Source of the DNA: CAIXZV01 sp037446495
GTDB lineage: Bacteria > Chloroflexota > Limnocylindria > Limnocylindrales > CSP1-4
Assembly: GCA_037446495.1 (NCBI GenBank)
Contig: JBBIIL010000060.1
Span: forward strand, 1 to 17,928
Length of the DNA stretch: 17,928 bases
Direction of reading: 5' to 3'
Under the pieces are notes generated by a model. That model was not told where the DNA came from. It did not search any database and saw nothing but the letters and a program-made list of their open reading frames with translations. Below, in pieces: positions 6,815 to 13,910 of this stretch (positions are counted from its first letter, which is position 1; each line of letters opens with the position of its first letter). Both the position numbers and the translations under genes were made by a program.

Positions 6815-9800
6815 CTACACCGTCGTCGCCGCTTCCCGCCGCCTGGTTCCGCCAACGGTCACCGCCAGCACCAGCAGCACGCCCATGACCAGCCACGCGG
6901 CCAGGACCGCCACGTCCACCATGACCGAGGAGCTCGTGCTCTCGATGCACGCACGGACAGCGTCGATCGCCCACGACGTGGGCAGCACCGGCCGGATGAG
7001 GGCCAGCGGACCGGGCAGCGCGTCCACGCCGAACGGGTAGCCCGACGCGGCGACACCCAATCCGGCCACGAGCAGCGCCGTCACCCAGCCGCGGAGCCCG
7101 AACGCCGCAACGACCGCGCCCACGATCACTGCGAACGCCGCCGCCGCCAGCAGGCTCACGCCCACGAGCATCGGCAGGCGCGCAACCTCGAGGCCAACGC
7201 CCAGCCGGAGGGCGACGACCATGAGCGCCGCGGCCACCATGCCCACGACCGCCGCGAGGGCGACCGCGCCCACGGGCCGAGCCCAGCGCCGTCGGCCGCG
7301 ACGCAGGGCGGGCACAGCCAAGAGCGCGGCGAGCGCGCCCAGCCACAGGGCGATGATCATCGCGAGCGGGGCGATCCCGGCCGTGGTCCCGTCGGCGGCC
7401 GTCGCCTGGACGGTCACCGGGTCGGCGACGCGGGCGGCCACCTGTGAGCGGTCGACCGTGCCGCTGGCGGGTAGCGAGCCCGCCGTCGCTGTCAGCGAGT
7501 CGGAGACCTTCGTGGCGTCCGTGGACAGCGACTTGCCGTCAGTTGCCAGTTGGCCCGTCTGGGCCTGAAGGATCTTGGCGCCGTCGAGCACCTGGTTGAC
7601 CGCATCGGTCAGCTGGCCGGCGCTGCCCGCAGCGGCCTTCGTCCCGTCCGCCAGCTTTGACGCCCCGGCTGCCGACTGTTTCGCGCCCGAGGCCAGCTGG
7701 TCCGAGCCGGTGGCGAGCGTTGACACGCCGGAGGACAGGGCCGAGGCGCCCGAGGCGAGCTCGGTCGCCGCCGAGGCGAGCTTCGTGACGCCATCAGCGA
7801 GCTGCGGCATGCCGGCCGCCAGCTGCTGCGTGCCGCCGGCGAGCTGATTCGCCCCGCCCGACACCTGCACGGTGCCGCCCGCGAGACTCGCCGCGCCCGC
7901 GGCGGACTGCGCGATGCCTGCCTCGATCGTCGGTGCTCCCGCGGCCAGTTGCGAGAGCCCGGCGTGGAGCTGGCCCGCGCCGGAGCTCGTGTCGGATGCG
8001 CCGGACGAGACGCCCGCGGTTGCCGTGACCACACCCGCGGCGCCGGTGGCCACCTGAGCCGCCGCGCCGCGGATACTCGCCGACTGCGCGGCCAGACCTG
8101 CCAGCTCCGCGCACACGGTTGCCCCGCCACCGTCGGCAGCGCACGTTGCCGACACGCCGTCGAGGCCCGCCGTGTATCCGTCGACGGCCGTCTTGAGCGT
8201 GCTTGCACCGGTCGAGACACTGCCAGCAGCCGTGGCTGCCTGGCCCGCACCAGTGGCGAGGTCGTGGGCACCGGACGCCAGGCTGGACGACGCGGCGTCG
8301 AGCGCCTGGACCTGGCTGCCGAGGCCCGTCGTGTTGACGGCGAGGGTGTGCAGGCCCGCGGACAGGGCGGCCGCGCCGGACGCTGACTGCGCCGCCCCCG
8401 AGGCCAGGTCGGAGGCGCCTGAGGCGAGCTGGGCGGTCTCCGCGGGGAGCCCCTGCGTCTGGGTGTCGAGCTGGGCGAGGCCGGTGGCGAGCGAGGACGC
8501 GCCCGACGTCAGCGACGTTGCCGCGCCAGCCGCCTTGTTCGCGCCGGTCGCGAGCGACGAGGCGCCACTGGCGAGCTGCGCCGTGCCGGTCGCGAGTTGG
8601 GCCGTCCCGTCGGCCAGCTGCTGGACGCCGCTCACGGACGTGGACGCGCCGGCAGCCATCTTGGACAGGCCCGTGACGACCTCGCCCGACACGGTGCTTG
8701 CGCCCGACGCGCCATCCGAGAGGCTGGTCGCGCCCTGCGCCACGTCCTTGGCGGAGGTGGCGGTGCTCGTGAGGTCGGCATGGGTGGTGGACACGGTCAG
8801 GAGCACATCCTCGACGTACGAGGCCGTGGCGTCGCGCGTGGCGGACTGCGTGATGGCGTCGCTGACGGACTTCGCGATCGCGGTGGCGACGTTGCCGCCG
8901 CCAGTGCCCGTCTGGAGGCGGAGCGTCGCAGCCGGCACGGTACCGGACGTGCCGGCCCGGATGGCCGCGATGGACCGCGAGAAGTCGGCGGGGATGGTGA
9001 GGACCGCGGCGTACGCTCCGGAGGACAGTCCGTCGGCGGCACCCTGCGCGTCCGCAGCGGTCCAGGTCACCGCCGAGCTCACCGAGCCCGTCGTGCCCGT
9101 GCCGCTTGCCACCAGCCCGTCGCTGATCTCCCTGCCCAGGGCGAGCGGCTGGGTCGTGCCGTCTCCGGCGGTGATCGATGTGCCCGCGTCGGCGTTGACG
9201 ACGGCGGCGTGGACGGTCACCGTTCCAGCCGCCGGCTGCCAGGCCCACGTCACCAGGCCGGCGAACGTCACCGGAACCAGGACCGACAGCCCCACGGCCA
9301 CAGCGGCGCGGACCACCGAGCGACGCCCGCCGCCCGGGACCCGGGCGCTGTCGAGCGCGGGCTCCTCATCGGCTGGCGCCTCGTCCAGGCCGTCGGCCGT
9401 CGCGGCCGCCAGTGCCGCGTCGCCCAGGGCCGGCCCGCCAACCGCGCCGCCGTCCGCCACCGGCACCAGCCTGCCCAGCTTCATCCCCGACGGCCACCAC
9501 GCGCGCTCGCCCACGAGGGTGGTGATGGCAGGCACCAGGATGGAGCGCACGACGAAGGTGTCGATGAGCACGCCGATGGCCACCGCCACGCCCACCTGGA
9601 ACAGCGTCACGAGCGGCGCCGACGCCATCGAGCCGAACGTCCCGGCGAGGATCAGCCCGGCCGAGGTGATCACCGAACCGGTGTGGCCCGACGCAATCCG
9701 GATGCCGTCCCTGATCGGTCGCGACTCGCTCTCCTCGCGGACCCGGCTCATCAGGAAGATGTTGTAGTCCGACCCCAGCGCCACCAGCAGCACGAATACC

Positions 9801-11938
9801 ATCAGCGGCAGGTAGAAGCTGATCCCAGCCTGGTGCAGCACGTTCTGGAAGATGAACGCCGAGAGGCCCACCGCGGACAGGTACGAGAGCAGCACCGTGC
9901 CCACCAGGTAGAGCGGGGCCACCATCGCCCGCAGCAGGAGCACAAGCACCAGGAAGATCCCGATCACGGTGATGATGCCGACCCGGGTGAAGTCGTTGGA
10001 CAGGACCGTCTGGACGTCCGAGAACTGCGCGGTTGGGCCGCCCAGGGAGGCCGTCGCGCCGGCCCCGAACGTTGGCGCGGCCGCGGCCAGGGTCGTCTGG
10101 CTGGTGCGGATCGTGGTGAACGCAGCCTCCGAGTACGGGTCATCGGTGGTGACGAGGTAGAACCGCGTCGCGCTGTGGTCGGCCGAGACGAACGCGTTGA
10201 CGGCATCGGTGAGCTGCTTGGCGTTGTCGCCGCCCAGGCCAACCGGGACGAAGATGTCGTCGGAGCGCGTCGCGAACACCGTCGCGAGGCCGTGAAACGC
10301 ACCGGGGATTGCCGCGAATGTCGCCTTCGCCTCGCGCTTGAGCTCGAGCGCGGACGCCGTGTTCGCGAGGCTGGTCGGCGTGAGCCTCGCATCGGGCTGG
10401 CTGTCGAAGTGGATCGCCAGCTGGTTCATGGCGCTTGCGGTGCCCACGGCCGCTGTCACGGTGGGGCTGGCGGCCAGCGAGGCCGCGGCGCGCACCGCGT
10501 CGTGGTACGCGGAGAGGGTCCTGACCTCGGGATAGGCCGACGCCAGCTCGTCGAGGTACTTCGCCATCAGCGAGCTGTCGCCCCCTCCGCCCGCTGCCGA
10601 GGCGGGTGCTGTCAGCGCGCTGGCGAGCGTGCGCAGCTGCGTGGCCACGACACTCTGCGCCTTCACGCGGGCCACGAGGTCCTGCGCGGCGGTGATGGAC
10701 CCGCGGGCTGCCCGGAACTCCGCGCGGCCCGCCACGTCGGGGAACGCCGCGCCCAGCGCGCCGACGTAGTTGAGCGCCTGGTCGAGGCCGTCCGACAGCT
10801 TGGGGTCCAGCAGCGAGGACGACGAGCCGCTGCTCGCGGCCGAGGAGGAGGAGGATGAGGAGGTCGAGGCGAATGTGTCCCCGATGGTCCCGAGCTGGAT
10901 CGAGGGGCGGAATCCGTCGGGCACCTTGCCGTCGCCGTTGGGCGTGACCAGGCTGGTGACGCTCGCGACGCCGTCGCTGGCCTGGAGCGCGAGCATGGTG
11001 TCCCGGAAGCGGGCGAGGTTCGAGGGTGCCAGCATGTCGGCGGCGGGCGAGGAGAGGAGGCCCGTGGACTGGACGAGCTTGCCCTTGCCGAGGTGCGCCG
11101 CGATGACGTCGAAGCCCTGGCGGGCATCGGAGGATGCGGGCAGCTCGGCAAGGGTGTCGAAGTTGGTCTTCATCTGGGGCACGTACATCGCCGGCAGCCC
11201 GAGGGCGACGACCAGCGCGATCGTGACCGTGCCAGGGTGCCGCGACACGGCCGCCGCCAGCCGCATGAAGAAGCCGTCGGGCTCACCGTTGGGCGCGGGA
11301 CGGGTGTGCTGCGGCCAGAAGAGGTAGTGGCCGAAGATGCCCAGCAGCGCCGGGGCGAGCGTGAGGCCCGCGATGAGCGTGACGAAGATCGCCACAGCGA
11401 GCGCCGGGCCGGTGCTCTTGATCATCTCGAAGTCGCCGAACGCCATGGCGCCCAGGCCCACGATGACCGTGGCGGCCGACGCCGAGATCACCGCTCCGAT
11501 GCGCCGGACGGTCGTCCGCGAGGCGTCATGCCAGTCCGTCCCGCCGCTGATCTCCTCGCGGAAGCGGCTGATCAGGAAGATCGCGTAGTCCGTCCCCACG
11601 CCGAACACCATGACGACGAGGAAGGTGTCCAGCAGCGAGGTGACCTGCCAGCCAGCGGCTGCCAGAACGCCCAGCACGCCGCGCGCAACGACGTATGCGC
11701 CGCCGATCGTGGCCAGCGGGACCATGGCCGCGAGGGGCGCCCGGTAGATCAGGAGCAGGATGGCGAGGACGAGGATGATCGTGATCCGCGTCGTGCTGTC
11801 GGTGCCGGTCTTGACCGCATTGAGGTAGTCGCTGGTGATGCCCGCAGTGCCGGTGACGTGCACGACGAGGCCGGTGGGCGCCGTCGCCGCCGCGTGGGCC
11901 CGCAGGTCGCCGACGACAACGGCGGCCTGGTCGCCGGC
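6815..11938 (-). CDS. MMPL/RND exporter fused to a YhgE/Pip domain (5' end missing in gap)
   Basis: A continuous frame of 1707 residues is visible and the N-terminus is lost in the N run. Residue 1 here is the codon at 11938. Residues 1-820 are an MMPL-type RND transporter: the end of the first extracytoplasmic domain, a TM bundle from about 52 with GTDYAIFLISR (115-125), a second extracytoplasmic domain containing a poly-Ser stretch (about 360-377), and a second TM bundle with GSDYNIFLMSR (about 720-730). After a linker, about 870-1707 is a complete YhgE/Pip protein: one TM segment with the AAVVNADAG hallmark, a long extracellular region of LxxG-type heptads (about 1066-1456), and a C-terminal ABC-2-like bundle of about six TMs. 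Export of lipids or hydrophobic compounds is inferred from the families. The YhgE part resembles phage-infection/ESX-linked relatives. The TetR-like fragment beyond the gap is a likely regulator. No frameshift or stop interrupts the join. Confidence 0.88.
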   Translation of the reverse strand, partial: AGDQAAVVVGDLRAHAAATAPTGLVVHVTGTAGITSDYLNAVKTGTDSTTRITIILVLAILLLIYRAPLAAMVPLATIGGAYVVARGVLGVLAAAGWQVTSLLDTFLVVMVFGVGTDYAIFLISRFREEISGGTDWHDASRTTVRRIGAVISASAATVIVGLGAMAFGDFEMIKSTGPALAVAIFVTLIAGLTLAPALLGIFGHYLFWPQHTRPAPNGEPDGFFMRLAAAVSRHPGTVTIALVVALGLPAMYVPQMKTNFDTLAELPASSDARQGFDVIAAHLGKGKLVQSTGLLSSPAADMLAPSNLARFRDTMLALQASDGVASVTSLVTPNGDGKVPDGFRPSIQLGTIGDTFASTSSSSSSSAASSGSSSSLLDPKLSDGLDQALNYVGALGAAFPDVAGRAEFRAARGSITAAQDLVARVKAQSVVATQLRTLASALTAPASAAGGGGDSSLMAKYLDELASAYPEVRTLSAYHDAVRAAASLAASPTVTAAVGTASAMNQLAIHFDSQPDARLTPTSLANTASALELKREAKATFAAIPGAFHGLATVFATRSDDIFVPVGLGGDNAKQLTDAVNAFVSADHSATRFYLVTTDDPYSEAAFTTIRTSQTTLAAAAPTFGAGATASLGGPTAQFSDVQTVLSNDFTRVGIITVIGIFLVLVLLLRAMVAPLYLVGTVLLSYLSAVGLSAFIFQNVLHQAGISFYLPLMVFVLLVALGSDYNIFLMSRVREESESRPIRDGIRIASGHTGSVITSAGLILAGTFGSMASAPLVTLFQVGVAVAIGVLIDTFVVRSILVPAITTLVGERAWWPSGMKLGRLVPVADGGAVGGPALGDAALAAATADGLDEAPADEEPALDSARVPGGGRRSVVRAAVAVGLSVLVPVTFAGLVTWAWQPAAGTVTVHAAVVNADAGTSITAGDGTTQPLALGREISDGLVASGTGTTGSVSSAVTWTAADAQGAADGLSSGAYAAVLTIPADFSRSIAAIRAGTSGTVPAATLRLQTGTGGGNVATAIAKSVSDAITQSATRDATASYVEDVLLTVSTTHADLTSTATSAKDVAQGATSLSDGASGASTVSGEVVTGLSKMAAGASTSVSGVQQLADGTAQLATGTAQLASGASSLATGANKAAGAATSLTSGASSLATGLAQLDTQTQGLPAETAQLASGASDLASGAAQSASGAAALSAGLHTLAVNTTGLGSQVQALDAASSSLASGAHDLATGAGQAATAAGSVSTGASTLKTAVDGYTAGLDGVSATCAADGGGATVCAELAGLAAQSASIRGAAAQVATGAAGVVTATAGVSSGASDTSSGAGQLHAGLSQLAAGAPTIEAGIAQSAAGAASLAGGTVQVSGGANQLAGGTQQLAAGMPQLADGVTKLASAATELASGASALSSGVSTLATGSDQLASGAKQSAAGASKLADGTKAAAGSAGQLTDAVNQVLDGAKILQAQTGQLATDGKSLSTDATKVSDSLTATAGSLPASGTVDRSQVAARVADPVTVQATAADGTTAGIAPLAMIIALWLGALAALLAVPALRRGRRRWARPVGAVALAAVVGMVAAALMVVALRLGVGLEVARLPMLVGVSLLAAAAFAVIVGAVVAAFGLRGWVTALLVAGLGVAASGYPFGVDALPGPLALIRPVLPTSWAIDAVRACIESTSSSVMVDVAVLAAWLVMGVLLVLAVTVGGTRRREAATTV
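7570..8740 (-). repeat. Heptad (LxxG) repeat region of the YhgE/Pip half
   Basis: Dozens of degenerate 7-residue units of the type QLAxGAxxLAxG (for example QLATGTAQLASGASSLATG) follow one another, matching the X-X-X-Leu-X-X-Gly repeats known from YhgE/Pip proteins. One break at about 8085-8175 contains a Cys pair (SATCAADGGGATVCAEL). At DNA level this is a degenerate 21-bp periodicity. Boundaries are approximate. Confidence 0.8.
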
Positions 11939-12038
11939 NNNNNNNNNNNNNNNNNNNNNNNNNNNNNNNNNNNNNNNNNNNNNNNNNNNNNNNNNNNNNN
12001 NNNNNNNNNNNNNNNNNNNNNNNNNNNNNNNNNNNNNN
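11939..12038. other. Assembly gap (100 N)
   Basis: Exactly 100 Ns, the conventional length for a gap of unknown size. It removes the N-terminus of the MMPL-YhgE gene, the N-terminal DNA-binding domain of the TetR-like gene, and whatever promoter region lay between them. All coordinates to the right are arbitrary relative to those on the left. Confidence 0.97.
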
Positions 12039-12512
12039 GTGGACGCCCTGGTCGAACGGGAGCACGCACGGGTGATCGCGTCGGTGGACGCAAACCTCGC
12101 GCCCACCTTCGGGGATCTCGCCGGTGCCGACGCGGGCGGGCCTGACGACCTGGCGACCATGGCCCCCGTCGTGGAGCGGATCCTCGCAGCGGTTCCGGTT
12201 GACCGCCAGGTCGCGATGCTCCAGACCGAGCTCGAGATCAACGCCATCCGCCAGCCCGACGTCTCGGGCTCGTTCCGCGCCGCCGACACCCGCTTCCGGG
12301 CCCGCATCGCCGAGTTCATCGAGCGCGGCACCGGCTTGCGCAACCGTGAACTGCTGATCCCTGCCGCCGACGTGGCGGACGCTGCGATTGCGACCGTCGA
12401 GCGGTCCGTCCGGCGCGCCCTCCTCGACGGCGGCAATGCCGATCCGGACGCGATGGCCCGCTCCGTGCTGCCCCTGCTGCTGCTGGCGGTGTCGCGGCCC
12501 GTCGCGGGCTGA
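12039..12512 (+). CDS. TetR-like transcriptional regulator, C-terminal part (5' end missing in gap)
   Basis: The frame is open from the gap edge to a TGA at 12510-12512, giving 157 residues. It is all-helical in appearance: LVEREHARVIASVDANLAP, then a segment with APVVERILAAVP, then RFRARIAEFIERGTGLRNRELLIP and DPDAMARSVLPLLLLAVSRPVAG. This matches the ligand-binding C-terminal half of TetR regulators, in which the EREHARV-like helix follows the helix-turn-helix. Full-length members are about 190-210 residues, so roughly 50-60 residues containing the HTH are missing. TetR assignment is by pattern without the HTH, hence moderate. It points away from the MMPL-YhgE gene, so it may be its divergently transcribed repressor. 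Confidence 0.65.
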   Translation: MDALVEREHARVIASVDANLAPTFGDLAGADAGGPDDLATMAPVVERILAAVPVDRQVAMLQTELEINAIRQPDVSGSFRAADTRFRARIAEFIERGTGLRNRELLIPAADVADAAIATVERSVRRALLDGGNADPDAMARSVLPLLLLAVSRPVAG

Positions 12513-12550
12513 CCACCCGGCGCACCCCCTGCACCCGGCCCATCCCCCGG

Positions 12551-12562
12551 CGCACCGGTGCG
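12551..12562. repeat. 12-bp perfect palindrome CGCACCGGTGCG
   Basis: CGCACCGGTGCG lies in the 145-nt gap between the TetR-like gene and the next one. Two CCCGGCGCACC direct repeats (about 12517 and 12546) precede and overlap it. It could be an operator half-site pair, but its function is unknown. Confidence 0.4.
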
Positions 12563-12624
12563 GAGCCCGCCGAGCACACTGGCGTTCGCTCCCCTGGCGC
12601 ACTCGCCGCGGTGGAAACGCGCGT

Positions 12625-12637
12625 CACCCGGCGGGTG
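12625..12637. repeat. 13-bp palindrome CACCCG-G-CGGGTG
   Basis: A perfect odd palindrome 20 nt before the GTG at 12658. The placement fits an operator or leader hairpin, but GC-rich sequence makes short palindromes common. Confidence 0.35.
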
Positions 12638-12657
12638 CGCCAGGCGTCCAAGGCCCC

Positions 12658-13236
12658 GTGACCCGTCGTCTGCCTGGGCTCCGCCGCGCTGCCCTCATGT
12701 TCCTCCCGCTTGCCGTCCTGGCCACCGGGCTTGCTGGCACCGTGTACCTGGTCGCCCAGCAGGGGCTGCGCTCGGGCGCCGACAGCCCGCAGCTCCAACT
12801 GGCCGAGGACGCGGCCCATGCGCTCGACCTCGGGACCGCAGCATCGACCGTGACCGGTCCGGCCGTCGTGGACCTTCGCGACAGCCTCGCCCCGTTCCTG
12901 GTGGTGTTTGACCAGACTGGCAAGCCGCTCGCGTCGAGCGGACGGCTGGACGGAGGGCCCCCGGTTCCACCAGAGGGTGTGCTGGACCACGCCGCAGTCG
13001 GCGCCCCGAACCGCGTGACCTGGCAGCCCGCCGCAGGCGTCCGAATCGCCTCGGTGAGCGTGCGCTGGGCCGGCGGCACGGTCATGGCCGGCCGGTCGCT
13101 CCGCGAGGTGGAGCGGCTGGAGGACCAGGCTCTGCTGCTGGTCGGCCTGGGGTGGGCGGCGACGATGGCCGGCGTGGCGCTGGCATGCCTGTTCGCGGCT
13201 TGGCTTGCGCACGACCGTGAGTCCCCAGCCGTCTGA
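12658..13236 (+). CDS. Two-TM sensor-like membrane protein, no output domain
   Basis: I do not recognise a named family. The 192-residue product has a basic N-terminus (MTRRLPGLRR), a TM helix at about 11-35, an extracytoplasmic segment (about 40-145) with FLVVFDQTGKPLASSGRLDGGPP, a TM helix at about 157-184, and a short cytoplasmic tail. The VVFDxxGKPLASSG and AGRSLREVERLE patterns are like the periplasmic sensor region and juxtamembrane helix of histidine kinases, yet no HAMP, kinase or other output domain follows before the stop. A role in sensing small molecules or redox is only an inference. The GTG start has a weak AAGG 4 nt upstream. An ATG at 12697 is an alternative, but would cut into TM1. 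It follows the TetR-like gene by 145 nt on the same strand. Confidence 0.7.
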   Translation: MTRRLPGLRRAALMFLPLAVLATGLAGTVYLVAQQGLRSGADSPQLQLAEDAAHALDLGTAASTVTGPAVVDLRDSLAPFLVVFDQTGKPLASSGRLDGGPPVPPEGVLDHAAVGAPNRVTWQPAAGVRIASVSVRWAGGTVMAGRSLREVERLEDQALLLVGLGWAATMAGVALACLFAAWLAHDRESPAV

Positions 13237-13326
13237 CCGTCCCTGCGCACTGGGTGCGGAGCCCGTTCCCAGGTTCGTGGGACAAGTTCGTGGCCCCACT
13301 GTCATGCGATTTCAAGAATCGGCGCA

Positions 13327-13404
13327 CAAGATACGGGCATCTCCTCTCTCCTCCGCGAACGAGGCCTCAGGTGTCCGACCACCCAGGGGCCTCGCTTCGT
13401 GTCT
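13327..13404 (+). ncRNA. Repeated hairpin element, copy 1 (upstream of marR)
   Basis: This is an element of about 78 nt related to 15776-15842. It comprises CAAGAT-ACGG-GCATCT, a pyrimidine tract CTCCTCTCTCCTCCGCG, then a hairpin. The hairpin stem is 9 bp (13360-13368 with 13386-13394, one G-U), then a small internal loop, a 4-bp GGTG/CACC upper stem and a TCCGAC loop. CTTCGTGTC follows in both copies. It lies between the preceding gene's stop and the marR promoter. It could be a terminator, a small RNA or a mobile repeat; the class is not recognised. Confidence 0.45.
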
Positions 13405-13430
13405 GACGACGCCTTCGTGTCTCGCGACGC
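13395..13430. repeat. 18-bp tandem direct repeat in the marR promoter
   Basis: CTTCGTGTCTGACGACGC (13395-13412) is followed at once by CTTCGTGTCTCGCGACGC (13413-13430), 16 of 18 identical. The second copy ends 17 nt before the -10 box, so it covers where a -35 would be. It is an operator candidate for the MarR-like protein or an activator. Confidence 0.6.
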
Positions 13431-13432
13431 AT

Positions 13433-13469
13433 TGCTCCCATTCGTCGTACTATCCCGCTGATGGGAGCA
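13433..13469. promoter_or_regulatory. Inverted repeat around the marR -10 and start codon
   Basis: TGCTCCCAT (13433-13441) and ATGGGAGCA (13461-13469) are perfect inverted repeats of 9 bp with a 19-nt spacer. The right arm begins on the marR ATG, and the -10 box lies between the arms. If transcription starts near the ATG, only one arm is in the RNA, so this should act as DNA, for example as an autorepression operator. Confidence 0.5.
13448..13453 (+). promoter_or_regulatory. -10 box of the marR-MFS operon, probably leaderless
   Basis: TACTAT is followed by exactly 7 nt and then the ATG at 13461. There is no Shine-Dalgarno. The -35 position is within the 18-bp direct repeat and does not match TTGACA. 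Confidence 0.55.
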
Positions 13470-13910
13470 TCACCGGTCGACACCACCACGCGCCGCATGT
13501 TCGCGGCCTTCTTCCGCGCCGCCGCGCTGGCGGAGCCGCTGCAGCGCGAGATCGCCGCGCGGCACGGCATCGCCCTTGCTGACCTCCACGCCCTGCGCGT
13601 CCTCGAGCTTGCCGGGGCGATCCCCGTCAGCGGCCTCGGAGCGGAGCTGGGCCTCGCCCGCTCGTCGGCCACTAACCTCGTGGACCGCCTCGAGCGGGCC
13701 GGTCTGGTGGACCGCTCCACCCTGCCCGGTGACCGGCGCGTGACGCTCGTCCGGCCGTCGGCAGCAGGTTACGCGGCCCTTGAGAGCTTCGCCGTGGTCC
13801 GCGAGAGCGACTTGGTGCGTCGGCTGCTGCGCCTCGACGACGACGATCGGGCGGCATTCGCTGACCTGCTTGAGCGCATCACCGCGGCCATCGAGGAGTC
13901 CCCCGCGTGA
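13461..13910 (+). CDS. MarR-family transcriptional regulator
   Basis: This 149-residue protein has the MarR winged helix-turn-helix. An N-terminal dimerisation helix (about 9-35) is followed by LADLHALRVLELAGAIPVSGLGAELGLARSSATNLVDRLERAGLVDRS (about 39-86), where the recognition helix is near 67-80. The wing has GDRRVTL (90-96), the conserved Asp-Arg-Arg of MarR proteins. A C-terminal helix completes the dimer arm. It probably represses its own operon and is relieved by a small ligand, as is usual for MarR-efflux pairs. The GTG of the transporter overlaps its TGA stop (GTGA at 13907), so the two are coupled. Operator candidates are the 18-bp direct repeat and the 9-bp inverted repeat just upstream. 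Confidence 0.93.
   Translation: MGASPVDTTTRRMFAAFFRAAALAEPLQREIAARHGIALADLHALRVLELAGAIPVSGLGAELGLARSSATNLVDRLERAGLVDRSTLPGDRRVTLVRPSAAGYAALESFAVVRESDLVRRLLRLDDDDRAAFADLLERITAAIEESPA

Noticed and set aside
7570..8740. Heptad region as a separate coiled-coil or surface-adhesin gene
   Set aside because: It is in frame and continuous with YhgE N- and C-terminal modules on both sides, and such heptads are a known part of that family.
8172..10858. Long plus-strand open frames opposite the MMPL-YhgE gene
   Set aside because: They are antisense shadows caused by GC-rich codon bias. Their translations are Arg/Ala/Gly- or Ala/Pro/Ser-rich with no recognisable domain, while the minus frame is clear MMPL-YhgE.
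13327..13404. Hairpin elements as T-box riboswitches (CCGCGGAACGAGG resembles a T-box tail)
   Set aside because: The conserved GGGUGGNACCGCG core and specifier stem are absent, and no aminoacyl-tRNA synthetase or amino-acid gene follows copy 1.
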